Of a DNA stretch of 47,777 nucleotides, positions 29,267-38,981 are shown piece by piece (the stretch's first letter is position 1; each line of letters begins with the position of its first letter). The stretch is from a virus. Below the pieces are notes generated by a model that was not told the DNA's origin, ran no database searches, and worked only from the letters and a program-made list of their open reading frames with translations. The stretch is taken from IMG/VR virus record IMGVR_UViG_3300031227_000082, positions 1-47,777 of that record; one strand, 5' to 3'. Made by a program: the position numbers and the translations under genes.

Positions 29267-31518
29267 TGCAAAATAAAGATTTACAGCGCCCGAGGGGGGG
29301 CATGAACACAGATGATAATCCTGCCGATTTACCGGAATTTGATTATCCGGATGCCCTGAACCTAAGAGTATCGTCAAGTGATGAGCAACATGGTGTAGGT
29401 CCGGCAGAATCACTCCAGGGGGAGATAGAGTTATTATTAGGTGTTTCTAGTGAGGTGTTATATTACGGTGCAGCGATTGGTAGTGATTTCATTTATAAAG
29501 GATATGAGGAGGTAGTTGTTGGCACTCAGGTATGGATGAAAAAGAATTGGGATGTAGATTACCCGGGTAGTAAAGTTTATGATGACGATGAGGATAACAG
29601 GGATATATATGGTGGTCTTTATAAATGGACTGATGCTGTGGATCCTAATTTTGCTCCTGATGGTTGGCATCTTCCTACTGAAGCAGATATAGACATTCTC
29701 TTAGCTTATCTTGGAGGAGCTTTGATAGCAGGTGCCATAATGAAAGAAGTAGGCACAGATCATTTCTTAACACCTAATACAGGGGCTAGTGATACTAGTG
29801 GGTTCAGAGGGCTACCAGGTGGTAAATTCGATACAGCATTTGATCTATTACAGGAGACAGGATTATTCTGGCTTGCTGATGAAGCTATCCCCTTAACCCC
29901 TCTTGCTTTAGCTGGAGAAGATATTTTAATCGATGCATTCATGGCTATATGGGGATCAGTAGATGGAGTAGATGGATATAGGATCGATGTTTCTATAAGT
30001 CCTATTTTTGCATCTTTTGTTCTTGGATATGAAGACTTAGACATTGGTAAGGTGTTAAGTTATAATGTTTCAGGGCTAGATGATGATACAATCTATTATT
30101 ATCGTATCAGGGCTTATAACACTCTAGGAACAAGCGAGAGCTCAAATACTATTACGGTAACAACGATTGAAGCAGTATTATCTCTTTTAGCTGGAACCTC
30201 ACCTAGAGGATTAGTTCTTAAATCTACAGATGATGGTGTCTCGTTTAACGAACTAAGTATAATAACAGGAGCATATGACTGGTATCTTCCTAATGTGACA
30301 GAACTAACTTGGTCATATTTTCAATTAACGATAGGCTTAGGAATCTCTGTTTATTCTGCTGACAGATATTGGGCTTCCTGGGAGCAAGATGCTACAACGG
30401 CAAAGACAATGCTTTTCCCAACTCTCACCTCCGCTGCTATGCCCAAAGGGAATACTTACAGAGTAAGAGCGCATAGATCGTTTACTGCAGCAGTAGGGGC
30501 TTATGCTGTTGGAGATAGAGGCCCTGCAGGGGGATGGATATATACTTATACTGGTGGAGGAACTATTTACTATGAAGTAGCTCCATGTGACATTCCTGGA
30601 TTATATGCCTGGAGTAACATAACAAATGCTTTAATAGGATCAGATGCATGGCATATTCAGCAAGGAGAGGGCGTACTCAATACGGCAGCTATAATAGCTC
30701 AAGCGGGTCATGTAAGTAGCGCAGCTAAAAAATGTATTGATTTCACTTATAATATTTATGGCGCTCCTACTTGTTTCTGTCAGCTTGATAACGGCCATAT
30801 TATTTATGGAACGGATACAGGATATGTAGTTAATCATACATTAGGTACAGCCGTAAAGGTTTCTACATATGAGATATCAGATATAATAACATTAGATCTA
30901 AATGAGCATCTTGTTGTTTGCGATATAGTCGGGCAAGTATTTGAAAGCACGAATGGTGTTACATGGAATATTATTGGAAGTGGTGGTTTTGAGTTCTATC
31001 AGCTACTACCAATAGTAGGCACGAATGATTTCTTGATTTTCAGCAACTCCGGAATATATGATGACTCTATAGTTATTATTCAGCTTGGTGATTTTACTTG
31101 TGCTTGTGATGCAGGAGGTGGAGTTTATTATGCTGGTGATGCAAGTGGACATATGTGGAAAAGTGTAAATTATGGAGCAGCGTGGGCTGATCTGGGAACG
31201 ATTCCTGGGACGGGAGCCTTTCAATCGATTGCTATGCTTGGAGGAGTAAGGATAGGATTAGTTGCAGGAGCAACATTCTATTATACGGATGATGAATTTA
31301 CAACAAGTACGGCATCGATAGGCGGGTCTATAGACTGTAAAGCTCCTATATTAAAAATTAGTGATACGATAGTATTAGTTCCTACAGGACCTCACGGTTC
31401 TGATGGACCAGGTGGATTATATAGATCTATTAATAACGGAACGAACTTTGCTGAAATAGCAGGCACTCCACAAAAAGAAGAATTAAGTATAAACTGTTTA
31501 ATAAAGACTAATGAGTAG
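29266..31518 (+). CDS. nozzle/muzzle protein N-terminal piece with adhesion insertions (750 aa)
   Basis: I start it at ATG 29266, in a TAATG overlap, rather than an in-frame ATG at 29230. The first 55 residues (RGGMNTDDNPADLPEFDYPD, ALNLRVSSSD) match the head of nozzle or DNA-stabilisation proteins of Bacteroidota podoviruses. Then come: a FISUMP domain (about 78-205; GTQVWMKKNW, DGWHLPTEAD, SGFRGLPGGKFD), an Fn3 domain (about 218-303; TIYYYRIRAYNTLG), a DUF1566-like module whose halves are swapped (YDWYLP...RAHRSF at 336-406, then GDRGPAGGWIY...CIDF at 415-495), and Asp-box propeller repeats (FESTNGVTW, WKSVNYGAAW, YRSINNGTNF). The product ends NCLIKTNE and is followed in overlap by the next piece. 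Likely a receptor- or glycan-binding tail part. Confidence 0.7.
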   Translation: MQNKDLQRPRGGMNTDDNPADLPEFDYPDALNLRVSSSDEQHGVGPAESLQGEIELLLGVSSEVLYYGAAIGSDFIYKGYEEVVVGTQVWMKKNWDVDYPGSKVYDDDEDNRDIYGGLYKWTDAVDPNFAPDGWHLPTEADIDILLAYLGGALIAGAIMKEVGTDHFLTPNTGASDTSGFRGLPGGKFDTAFDLLQETGLFWLADEAIPLTPLALAGEDILIDAFMAIWGSVDGVDGYRIDVSISPIFASFVLGYEDLDIGKVLSYNVSGLDDDTIYYYRIRAYNTLGTSESSNTITVTTIEAVLSLLAGTSPRGLVLKSTDDGVSFNELSIITGAYDWYLPNVTELTWSYFQLTIGLGISVYSADRYWASWEQDATTAKTMLFPTLTSAAMPKGNTYRVRAHRSFTAAVGAYAVGDRGPAGGWIYTYTGGGTIYYEVAPCDIPGLYAWSNITNALIGSDAWHIQQGEGVLNTAAIIAQAGHVSSAAKKCIDFTYNIYGAPTCFCQLDNGHIIYGTDTGYVVNHTLGTAVKVSTYEISDIITLDLNEHLVVCDIVGQVFESTNGVTWNIIGSGGFEFYQLLPIVGTNDFLIFSNSGIYDDSIVIIQLGDFTCACDAGGGVYYAGDASGHMWKSVNYGAAWADLGTIPGTGAFQSIAMLGGVRIGLVAGATFYYTDDEFTTSTASIGGSIDCKAPILKISDTIVLVPTGPHGSDGPGGLYRSINNGTNFAEIAGTPQKEELSINCLIKTNE

Positions 31519-34500
31519 TATTTTAGGTAGATATTTTTCCTTATCATACGATAGTGCCGCGGTAGTAAAATCCTCAGCGCTGAAGACTCATTTTCATTCT
31601 GTCAGGTTCATAAGTGACCCTGGCACTGAGAATCCGGGGAAAGACTCATATATAACAAATATTCTCTTATGTGGTAATTGCAAGGATCCGGAGAATAGAA
31701 AGATATATGCCTTTTATATTGACACCTACTATGGAGGAGCGTGGATTATTGAGATAGATGTTGATAACAGGGTGCAAAAAATAGTTTATTATGATAGATA
31801 TAACGCTATTGGGTTTGATCCTTTATATAAGATTCGTAATGCTAGGATAGTTAATGGAAGGGTTATTTGGACAGATAACAAAAATGCAATTTACCAGATC
31901 GATATTGAACGAGCAAAAACTTCCTACTATTATGGTATAGGGTATAATAATTTCCCTACAGGAGAATGGGGTGAGATTACGCCTTATTTATTGTCACAGG
32001 TAGTATCTTATGGGAGGAATTTCTACCAAGCAATAAGCGATAATACAGGTATTGAGCCAGGAGTGGATAGTGGTATTACATGGAAGAAGCTCTGCGCTAT
32101 TGAGGATGCTTATTATTCTATGAATATTGAGAATTTCTATTTTGCAGCGATGCCTCCCGATGAAGCTCCGGTAGTTGATTATGTTTCAGACGATGGCAGG
32201 AGGATTAATAATCTCAAACAAACATTATATCAGTTTGCGTACAGGTATGTATATATGGATTGGAGAAAGAGTACTTTTTCACCTGCTAGCATAGTTCCAT
32301 TACCCCAGGCAGAAGAAGAAACAAGTACTGGCCTGGCAAATGAAATGATATCTGTGAATAACTCACTTCGTATCAAGGTTAATTTAGGAGGAGAGGAAGT
32401 AAGGGCTATTGAAGTTGTAGCTAGGAGTAGTGATGATACGGCAAGCTGGTTCTTAGTTAATATAATAGAGAAGTTCGAGAATCTTGATACAGAAAATATT
32501 ATTTCTAAACTTACTCAGGGATCGACTAAAAGATTAACGATCTCGATTAAAGCACCTATAGTTACAAATACAGGCGCACCTGAAGCTCCGGTTGCTACCG
32601 CAGCGACAAGTTTAGGATCTACAAGTTTTACAGCTAATTGGGGTCGTTCAGTATTAGCAACGGGATATTATCTTGATGTTTCAACGGATCCGGCTTTTGC
32701 AACATTTGTGACAGGGTATAGGAACCTTAGTGTTGGAAGAACTTTAAAATTAGTCCAGGGCTTAACTAGTAGTACAACATATTATTATAGAGTGAGAGCT
32801 GTTAGTTCGGGTGGGTTAGTTAGTTATAATTCAAATATAATTACAGTACCTCTCGTACTTACTGCTCCTATTGCTCTTATTGCTACAGATATACTTACGA
32901 ATGGCATGACTGCTAACTGGCAAGCTGTATCCGGGGCAACGGGATATCATCTCGATGTAGCGGAAGATGCAGCATTTACTGTTTTCGTGGGAGCTTATAA
33001 TAACCTTGATGTTGGTAATGTGCTGACCAGGGTTATTGCAGGGTTAGTTCTTGATACAGTCTATTATTACCGCGTAAGAGCTTATGATGCGCTCGATGAG
33101 AGTGTAAGTTCAAATACAATTACTCAGAGTACACACACACCCCCAGATGATGTTGTTGCCACAGCTGCGACATTATTAGCATTAACCGGTTTTACAGCTA
33201 ACTGGAATACTACTACAGGGGCCGTAGGATATTATTTAGATGTATCGACTAATGCTGCCTTTACATCATATATTACAGGCTTAGAACACCGATATGTTTC
33301 AAATAACCTTTATTATATATGTACAGGGCTAGACTCAGACACAACCTATTACTTTAGAGTAAGAGCCGTAAGTGCGGAAGGAGTAAAAAGTATTAATTAT
33401 TCAAATACTATTACCGCACTGACATTATTACCAGCTCCGGTTGCTTACTATGCTTCAGATGTAGGGGCCACAAAAGCTACAGCTAACTGGTTATCAGTAA
33501 CGGGAGCGACAGGTTATAAATTAGATATTTCCTTAGTTAGCACATTTACAACATTTGTAGCAGGCTATGAAGATCTGGATGTGGGATTAGTAACAAGTAA
33601 AGATGTTACCGTATTATCAGTAGATACGACTTATTACTACAGGGTAAGGGCATATACCGGAGCGCAGGAAAGCGTAAGTTCAAATATCATACAGACAAGA
33701 ACAGAAGATCCACCGGATGATCCTATTGCTTTACCTGTATCAGGTATAGATGTAAATTCTTTTACTGCAAATTGGGAATTATCAGTTGGTTCTTTACCTG
33801 TAGCTGGATATTATATCGATATATCAAAGGATTTTGATTTTTCAAGTTTCATATACGAAAATCGTGATGTAGGAAATGTAACATTTTTTGATGCTCAGCT
33901 ATTAACAAGCAATACTGTTTATTACTATCGAGTTCGCGCATATAACACCCATGGAATATTTAGTGGATATTCAAATTTAGAAAGGGCAAGAACGCTTATT
34001 GAGGCACCAGTACTTCTTTCAACTACAGGGCTAGATGCAACAACTTTCACAATTAATTGGCAGGCAGTAGAAGGAGCAAATAAATACTATCTTGATATAG
34101 CTAGTGATAGCGACTTCCTTTCCCTTCTCGTAGGTTATAATAATCTGGATGTAGGGAGTGTAACCTTATACGATATTACAGGATTAACAAATGATACAAC
34201 TTACTATTGTAGGCTAAGGGCTTATAATGGCGAAGCAGTTAGCCCTAATTCACTCACTAAGGTTGTTAGCACAATGGTTGCCCCAGATGATCCGGTAGCT
34301 ATTGCAGCAACAAGTATTGTACCTACCGGGTTTAGAGCAAATTGGTTAGCCGTAGATGGTATAGGAGAGACAGAGGATCCGGAAGGTTCAGGGTCAGATG
34401 ATTTATTAGAGTCAGATGGATATATGATTGATGTTGCGACAGATGCTTTATTCGCTGCAATGATATATGAGGATAGAGATGTAGGCAATGTTTTATATTT

Positions 34501-35191
34501 TGATGCAAGGCTTCTTATTCCTGGTACAACTTATTACTACCGAGTAAGGGCATATACTACACATGGTTTAACAAGTGGATATTCAAATATTATAACCGTT
34601 GTAACAGACAGTACTTTAGTCCCGGTTGCACCGGTGGCTACTGCAGCAACAGGAGTAACACATATTGCTGCTACAGCTAACTGGAATGCTGTAGTAGGAG
34701 CGACAGGATATAGGATAGATGTATCAACAAGTATTGGATTTAGACTCGAAGATGATCCGACAGGATTTAAGCTAGATGGATTTAATGTAGGGAGTGCAAC
34801 TTCTTATGCGATAACAGGATTAGATCCTAGCACAACCTATTATTATCGTGTGAGAGCCTATAATGCTGACGGTACGAGTGTTGTATCAAATACTATTACC
34901 TTAAATACCATAGTAACTCCTGCACCAACGATAAGCTTAAATCCTGCGACTTGGACTTTCTTAGGCTCAGGACCAGCTTTCAGAAAATCTATTATCGTAA
35001 CAGTTACCGATGCAACATATTGGGAAGTTGATATTGAAACAGCAAATAACTATCTTCATGTTTATCAATATACAGGTGATAACGAGGTCGAGCTTTACTT
35101 CGATGGGGCTATAGGGACAAATGACACAATAACATTTACTGTTTATGGACCCGGAGGATTTGATGAAATATTCTTTGATGGTGACAGATAG
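31511..35191 (+). CDS. nozzle protein middle piece with CBM, Fn3 array and BACON-like end (1226 aa)
   Basis: Residues 1-350 read like the body of the nozzle protein, e.g. KIYAFYIDTYYGGAWIIEID, FDPLYKIRNARIVNGRVIWT, DNKNAIYQIDIERAKTSYYY, and QFAYRYVYMDWRKSTFSPAS. A short insertion (VVSYGRNFYQAISDNTGIEP then ITWKKL) resembles a CBM5/12 carbohydrate-binding module. Residues about 355-1130 are eight Fn3 domains, each closing on a YYYRVRAY-type strand. The last 90 residues (ATYWEVDIETANNYLHVYQY) look BACON-like. It overlaps the previous ORF by eight bases. Fn3 and BACON domains bind glycans or extend proteins at the surface of Bacteroidota; here they probably decorate the tail tip. Confidence 0.7.
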   Translation: MSSILGRYFSLSYDSAAVVKSSALKTHFHSVRFISDPGTENPGKDSYITNILLCGNCKDPENRKIYAFYIDTYYGGAWIIEIDVDNRVQKIVYYDRYNAIGFDPLYKIRNARIVNGRVIWTDNKNAIYQIDIERAKTSYYYGIGYNNFPTGEWGEITPYLLSQVVSYGRNFYQAISDNTGIEPGVDSGITWKKLCAIEDAYYSMNIENFYFAAMPPDEAPVVDYVSDDGRRINNLKQTLYQFAYRYVYMDWRKSTFSPASIVPLPQAEEETSTGLANEMISVNNSLRIKVNLGGEEVRAIEVVARSSDDTASWFLVNIIEKFENLDTENIISKLTQGSTKRLTISIKAPIVTNTGAPEAPVATAATSLGSTSFTANWGRSVLATGYYLDVSTDPAFATFVTGYRNLSVGRTLKLVQGLTSSTTYYYRVRAVSSGGLVSYNSNIITVPLVLTAPIALIATDILTNGMTANWQAVSGATGYHLDVAEDAAFTVFVGAYNNLDVGNVLTRVIAGLVLDTVYYYRVRAYDALDESVSSNTITQSTHTPPDDVVATAATLLALTGFTANWNTTTGAVGYYLDVSTNAAFTSYITGLEHRYVSNNLYYICTGLDSDTTYYFRVRAVSAEGVKSINYSNTITALTLLPAPVAYYASDVGATKATANWLSVTGATGYKLDISLVSTFTTFVAGYEDLDVGLVTSKDVTVLSVDTTYYYRVRAYTGAQESVSSNIIQTRTEDPPDDPIALPVSGIDVNSFTANWELSVGSLPVAGYYIDISKDFDFSSFIYENRDVGNVTFFDAQLLTSNTVYYYRVRAYNTHGIFSGYSNLERARTLIEAPVLLSTTGLDATTFTINWQAVEGANKYYLDIASDSDFLSLLVGYNNLDVGSVTLYDITGLTNDTTYYCRLRAYNGEAVSPNSLTKVVSTMVAPDDPVAIAATSIVPTGFRANWLAVDGIGETEDPEGSGSDDLLESDGYMIDVATDALFAAMIYEDRDVGNVLYFDARLLIPGTTYYYRVRAYTTHGLTSGYSNIITVVTDSTLVPVAPVATAATGVTHIAATANWNAVVGATGYRIDVSTSIGFRLEDDPTGFKLDGFNVGSATSYAITGLDPSTTYYYRVRAYNADGTSVVSNTITLNTIVTPAPTISLNPATWTFLGSGPAFRKSIIVTVTDATYWEVDIETANNYLHVYQYTGDNEVELYFDGAIGTNDTITFTVYGPGGFDEIFFDGDR
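32570..34916 (+). repeat. eight tandem fibronectin type III-coding repeats
   Basis: Eight repeats of about 280-330 bases each encode a beta-sandwich starting with an APVA-like turn and an FTANW strand, then GYYLDVSTD, and ending in TYYYRVRAY...SNTIT. The copies differ at the nucleotide level, so the array is not a recent expansion; one copy (34260-34610) has an acidic insertion (EDPEGSGSDDLLESDG). Such arrays vary in copy number between relatives. Confidence 0.85.
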
Positions 35192-35209
35192 AACGTAAAA
35201 AATAATGAT

Positions 35210-35650
35210 ATGGCAGAATTAAGTTGTATTCCAAAATTATTAAAGCAGACCATTATACTTGGTTGGATAGCAGAAGACTTGAAACTTATGCTTTTGACAA
35301 ATTTACATGTACCTAATGCAGAGACACAACAATATGTAAGTGATGTTGTAGAGAACGAGGTTATAGATTCTAATGATGTTTATACTGCAGGAGGAGTGGT
35401 GTTAAGTAACTTGGCAGCTCTTCAGGATCCAAATAGCCCAGCTAATTATGCGCTTGATGCAAATGATGTAACAATCGGGCCAGGCACTACACTAACTTAT
35501 CGTTTTGGAATTATCTATAGAGATATGGGAACAGGAAATCATGCTGTTAATCCAATAAAAGCACAAGTAGATTTTCTGGAAGATCAGATTATAGTTAATG
35601 GAACAACTACTATTACCTGGAATGAGCTGGGGATTATTTATATAAGTTAA
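35210..35650 (+). CDS. phage structural/decoration-type protein (146 aa)
   Basis: The pattern WIAEDLKLMLLTNLHVPNAE, then VSDVVENEVIDSNDVYTAGG and a C-terminal YRFGIIYRDMGTGNHAVNPI segment is that of a widespread small phage structural family ('W..D.IKVML.... YT.... A....Y.AGG.... A.IYKDTG'). These are beta-rich and found near capsid or tail genes. Here the gene is wedged between two pieces of the nozzle protein, with 18 bases before and 6 bases after, so it was probably inserted there. Function: virion decoration or tail fibre attachment, inferred. Confidence 0.6.
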   Translation: MAELSCIPKLLKQTIILGWIAEDLKLMLLTNLHVPNAETQQYVSDVVENEVIDSNDVYTAGGVVLSNLAALQDPNSPANYALDANDVTIGPGTTLTYRFGIIYRDMGTGNHAVNPIKAQVDFLEDQIIVNGTTTITWNELGIIYIS

Positions 35651-35656
35651 AATAAA

Positions 35657-38311
35657 ATGATCGGAGCACACAACACGGACTATGTAACAAACTTTTACAA
35701 TGATAGAGTAAAAGAACTTATGCCTGCAAAAGATATGCAGGAGCCTTTTACTTTTGTTCCTATTCGTGCAGGACACATGGAATTAGTAGGGGGCAATGCG
35801 GTTGTGTTTGGGAAGATAACTGAGGGGTATGATGTTATTACGCCTGTTCTTGGGACTAAGATAGAATATAGAGACGTATCGGGAGATTCTGCGAGGATAG
35901 AATTATCAGTAACCCCTTATCTGATAGAGATGACTTTTGACCGGGTGCTTGATGAGAACGGCTTAATGGTGATGATATATAGGGTTTATGATTGTATGTT
36001 GGGAATATTACCTCCTCTCTATCAAACTTATATTGGAAGCAACTATTCTATTGTAATTAAAAACGAAGTCGAAGGTATTGATATTTCAGTAAGTTATATT
36101 GCTGTACCAGGAGACACAGTAGGATCGATTAAGGTAGCTCTGGAAGCTCTTTTAACAGCAGCAGGGGCAGATGTAGTATTAGGATTTGGCCCAACAATAT
36201 GGCTATATAGAAGATCTAAAAAGTATAGTGACTGGCCGGGGTCTTATAAGGCCGGGGATGAAGTGACGGCATTTAAAGATTTTAATATAGGAGTGAACAC
36301 AGTAGCTTATATTCTAGCTTTAGGGAATACTGTAAAGTTTGGGATTAATAAATGTGGTGCTATTCATGGGTATGGCCTTGTGTATAAGGATATACACGGA
36401 AGACAATGCTCAGTCATGAAGAATGAGGTCTTTTCTGTTTACCTACCGTTCTATACCGAAGAAGCTGATAACCTATTAGAGACAGTAGCAGATATTAGTT
36501 TCTATCTCACACATAAACCTCCTGTATGGGCAAATACTTATGAGATTGTATATTTTGGCAATATGTCAATGGATTGGTTTATGCAAATCAGGATAGATGC
36601 GATCAGTGATTTGGGAGAAGATAAATATACTCTTAATATTCAGGACACTATAAGTTGGGTTAGGGAGCAAAATAATAGAATCAAGGTGCCAGATTATGTA
36701 TGGCAGGAAGGAGATCGTATAAGGCTTATAGGGAGTATAGATGATGGAACAGGAGTCGTAACGAAATATGATATTCTTTATGATTACGAGATCGATGAGA
36801 CAGCGACAGTGGATGGGGCCGATGTAGAAGGAAATTATATAGTTATACAAGCTATTGATAACCCTACTGATTTTGAGGGGTTCGATAATATTATAGCAGA
36901 GGTATATCGTCCAAGGAAAGGGTTAGCTAAAACAATACCCTATGGATGTGGGATGGTGTTTGAAATAGGTATTGATGATTATGGGAATAAGTATCATAAA
37001 GCGGATGTTGATCAAATAATGGATGAAGATGGGGAGTCTCTTAGTTCGGCAGAGATTTATAACACCTCTAACGATAGCTACAAATTCAGCAGGATCAATT
37101 ACAGGCACGATTCAGCCACTATCTTTCCGTTCTGGGCTGAGAGTACATGGCCTAGTGATTGGTGGACCTGGGCGGTTACAAACAAGCTTACATCGAATGG
37201 ATTCCCGTTCCTGGATGATATCAGTCAGAGACAAGTTGAATTGGATGAGCGAATAAGACATGGAGGGTTTATAATAACCGGTACCAGGACAAATAATTTA
37301 GCTCATTTTACATTTCTGGATTATAAAGACCTTGCTAAGAAAAATGGCGATATCACAGGACTGAGAGAAGTTGGATATGTACTAAAAGTTATACAGCTAT
37401 ATAAAGAAACAAGTATTTATATCAATCGTATTCAGAACTTTAGTGCAGATGGAACAGAGAACTTCACTCTCACAGATGCATTTCTAGGCACAGTATATCC
37501 CTTAGAAACAGAATATGGTTGCCAGCACCCTGATAGTATCATGGTAAATGGGAGGAACTTATATTACTGGGACAATAGCGAAGGTAAATTTATTCGTTCA
37601 GCACCTAATGGTCAGATAGTACTAGATATAAAGGTTAAGAGATGGTATAAAGATCTCTTAGAATGGATACAGGCTAACGGAGGAGGAAAGCTTTTAGAGG
37701 TTCGCACAGGTATGAATATTGATCACGATGAGGTATGGATATCGTTCAGGATGGGAGAGGATCCTAAAGGGATAATATTCAGCGAGAAAGATGGAAGATA
37801 TAAGAGCAGGATAGACCTTAAAACGGAGACATACGTTCACATGGGGGCTTTCTTTGCACACCTTTATCAACAACGAGTATGGATATTTAATATAGATGAG
37901 GGGCAGGACTATTTATCCTGGAATGGAGAATCCGTTGAAGGAAAGATAGAATTTGTTTCAAACATTGAGCCTAATAAGAATAAGATATTTAACGCTATTG
38001 CCATCTATTCGGATCATCAGTGGCAAAGTATCTCTAAGAGTATAGAGATACCAGAAGAAGCTTCAGCGACAAATGAGGTTATGGAAACAAATGTTTCTGT
38101 CTGGGATCGTAGTGAAGGAATATATTATGGAGTTATCCTTAAAGATGAGAACTCAAAGGGTAACTTTGTAAGTGTTAATGATAAGAAGATGAATGGTAGA
38201 GAGATGAGAGGTAGATATTGTTTCGTTAGGCTTAAAACCTCAGAGCATAATGAAAAGGTGAGAATTGACTCAGTAATTATATTTTCGACAGGTAGTGAAC
38301 GAACAGCATAA
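35657..38311 (+). CDS. nozzle/muzzle protein C-terminal piece (884 aa)
   Basis: It opens YVTNFYNDRVKELMPAKDMQ, then FTFVPIRAGHMELVGGNAVV and FGKITEGYD. This matches the middle of the same canonical nozzle-type protein (where an 'FYND ... VP..A...ELV.GN... NI.EGYD' block follows the propeller part), so the frame appears to be the third part of a split protein. The remaining 750 residues are long beta-rich stretches, such as CGAIHGYGLVYKDIHGRQCS, SDWWTWAVTNKLTSNG and YETSIYINRIQNFS-like blocks. The end holds RKVRIDS-like strands (FSTGSERTA). No catalytic motif was seen. Together with 29266-35191 it should form the channel at the tail end. Confidence 0.65.
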   Translation: MIGAHNTDYVTNFYNDRVKELMPAKDMQEPFTFVPIRAGHMELVGGNAVVFGKITEGYDVITPVLGTKIEYRDVSGDSARIELSVTPYLIEMTFDRVLDENGLMVMIYRVYDCMLGILPPLYQTYIGSNYSIVIKNEVEGIDISVSYIAVPGDTVGSIKVALEALLTAAGADVVLGFGPTIWLYRRSKKYSDWPGSYKAGDEVTAFKDFNIGVNTVAYILALGNTVKFGINKCGAIHGYGLVYKDIHGRQCSVMKNEVFSVYLPFYTEEADNLLETVADISFYLTHKPPVWANTYEIVYFGNMSMDWFMQIRIDAISDLGEDKYTLNIQDTISWVREQNNRIKVPDYVWQEGDRIRLIGSIDDGTGVVTKYDILYDYEIDETATVDGADVEGNYIVIQAIDNPTDFEGFDNIIAEVYRPRKGLAKTIPYGCGMVFEIGIDDYGNKYHKADVDQIMDEDGESLSSAEIYNTSNDSYKFSRINYRHDSATIFPFWAESTWPSDWWTWAVTNKLTSNGFPFLDDISQRQVELDERIRHGGFIITGTRTNNLAHFTFLDYKDLAKKNGDITGLREVGYVLKVIQLYKETSIYINRIQNFSADGTENFTLTDAFLGTVYPLETEYGCQHPDSIMVNGRNLYYWDNSEGKFIRSAPNGQIVLDIKVKRWYKDLLEWIQANGGGKLLEVRTGMNIDHDEVWISFRMGEDPKGIIFSEKDGRYKSRIDLKTETYVHMGAFFAHLYQQRVWIFNIDEGQDYLSWNGESVEGKIEFVSNIEPNKNKIFNAIAIYSDHQWQSISKSIEIPEEASATNEVMETNVSVWDRSEGIYYGVILKDENSKGNFVSVNDKKMNGREMRGRYCFVRLKTSEHNEKVRIDSVIIFSTGSERTA

Positions 38312-38322
38312 AACTTAAAGAC

Positions 38323-38970
38323 ATGAATCCAGCAATAATAGCAGCGTTAATAGGAGCAGCAACTTCCGCTATCCAGGGAATTTCCGGAGCTAGCCAAAGG
38401 AGAAAGGCTAATGAGTTAGAGAGTCAATATCCCCGGCCAGAAGCAACGATGTCTCCATACGTTCAAAAACAGATGGACTATGCCTATGGGAAAACCTTTG
38501 ATCAGGATGTTCCAGGTGGAGAAAGATATCGTAACGAAGTAAAAGGTGTTGGAGCTGCAGGGATGAGAGCAGCTTCAGAACTAGGCTCCGGATCAGAAGC
38601 TTTCGGTTTCCTTGGACAGGTTGTAGGAGGTGAACAGAAAGGATTTGCTGATCAGGGTAGGGCGATTGCTGAAAGAGTAGCGGGGGCAGAGCAGAACTAT
38701 ATGGGCTCTCTTGAGGGAGGAAATCAGGAATGGCAGAGGATGGACTACTGGAATAAGCAAATGCCATACCTCCAGGCAGCAGAGGCAGCCAGGGCATTGA
38801 GGGAGACTGGAGGACAAAATATGATGTCTGGTGTAAAAAACATGGCAGGAATGGCTACAGCGTTGCTTGGAGGAGGAACCAGTTCAACTTCAGGAGATAG
38901 TCCATTTACGGATGAACAACTACAGCTAAAAATTGAAGAAATAATAAAGGCAGGAGTAACAACACCATAA
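38323..38970 (+). CDS. putative internal virion protein (215 aa)
   Basis: The N-terminus (MNPAIIAALIGAATSAIQGI) is a small hydrophobic, Ala/Gly-rich helix of the kind that starts podovirus internal virion proteins. The rest is Gly/Ala/Glu-rich and probably extended (GSEAFGFLGQVVGGEQKGFA), with a C-terminal helix and GGGTSSTSGDS linker. Ejected proteins coat the DNA channel during infection. The call rests on composition and position after the nozzle gene; it is followed 11 bases later by a small basic gene. Confidence 0.55.
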   Translation: MNPAIIAALIGAATSAIQGISGASQRRKANELESQYPRPEATMSPYVQKQMDYAYGKTFDQDVPGGERYRNEVKGVGAAGMRAASELGSGSEAFGFLGQVVGGEQKGFADQGRAIAERVAGAEQNYMGSLEGGNQEWQRMDYWNKQMPYLQAAEAARALRETGGQNMMSGVKNMAGMATALLGGGTSSTSGDSPFTDEQLQLKIEEIIKAGVTTP

Positions 38971-38981
38971 AAAGGATAACA

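Noticed and set aside
29266-31518. Diversity-generating retroelement target in the FISUMP/DUF1566-like region
   Set aside because: These lectin-type domains are common DGR targets, but I saw no reverse transcriptase and no template repeat in the window. It would need the rest of the genome.
35210-38311. Tail tube, sheath or tape measure genes expected for long-tailed phage
   Set aside because: No long helical tape-measure gene or contractile sheath signature was seen; the genes fit a short-tailed particle.
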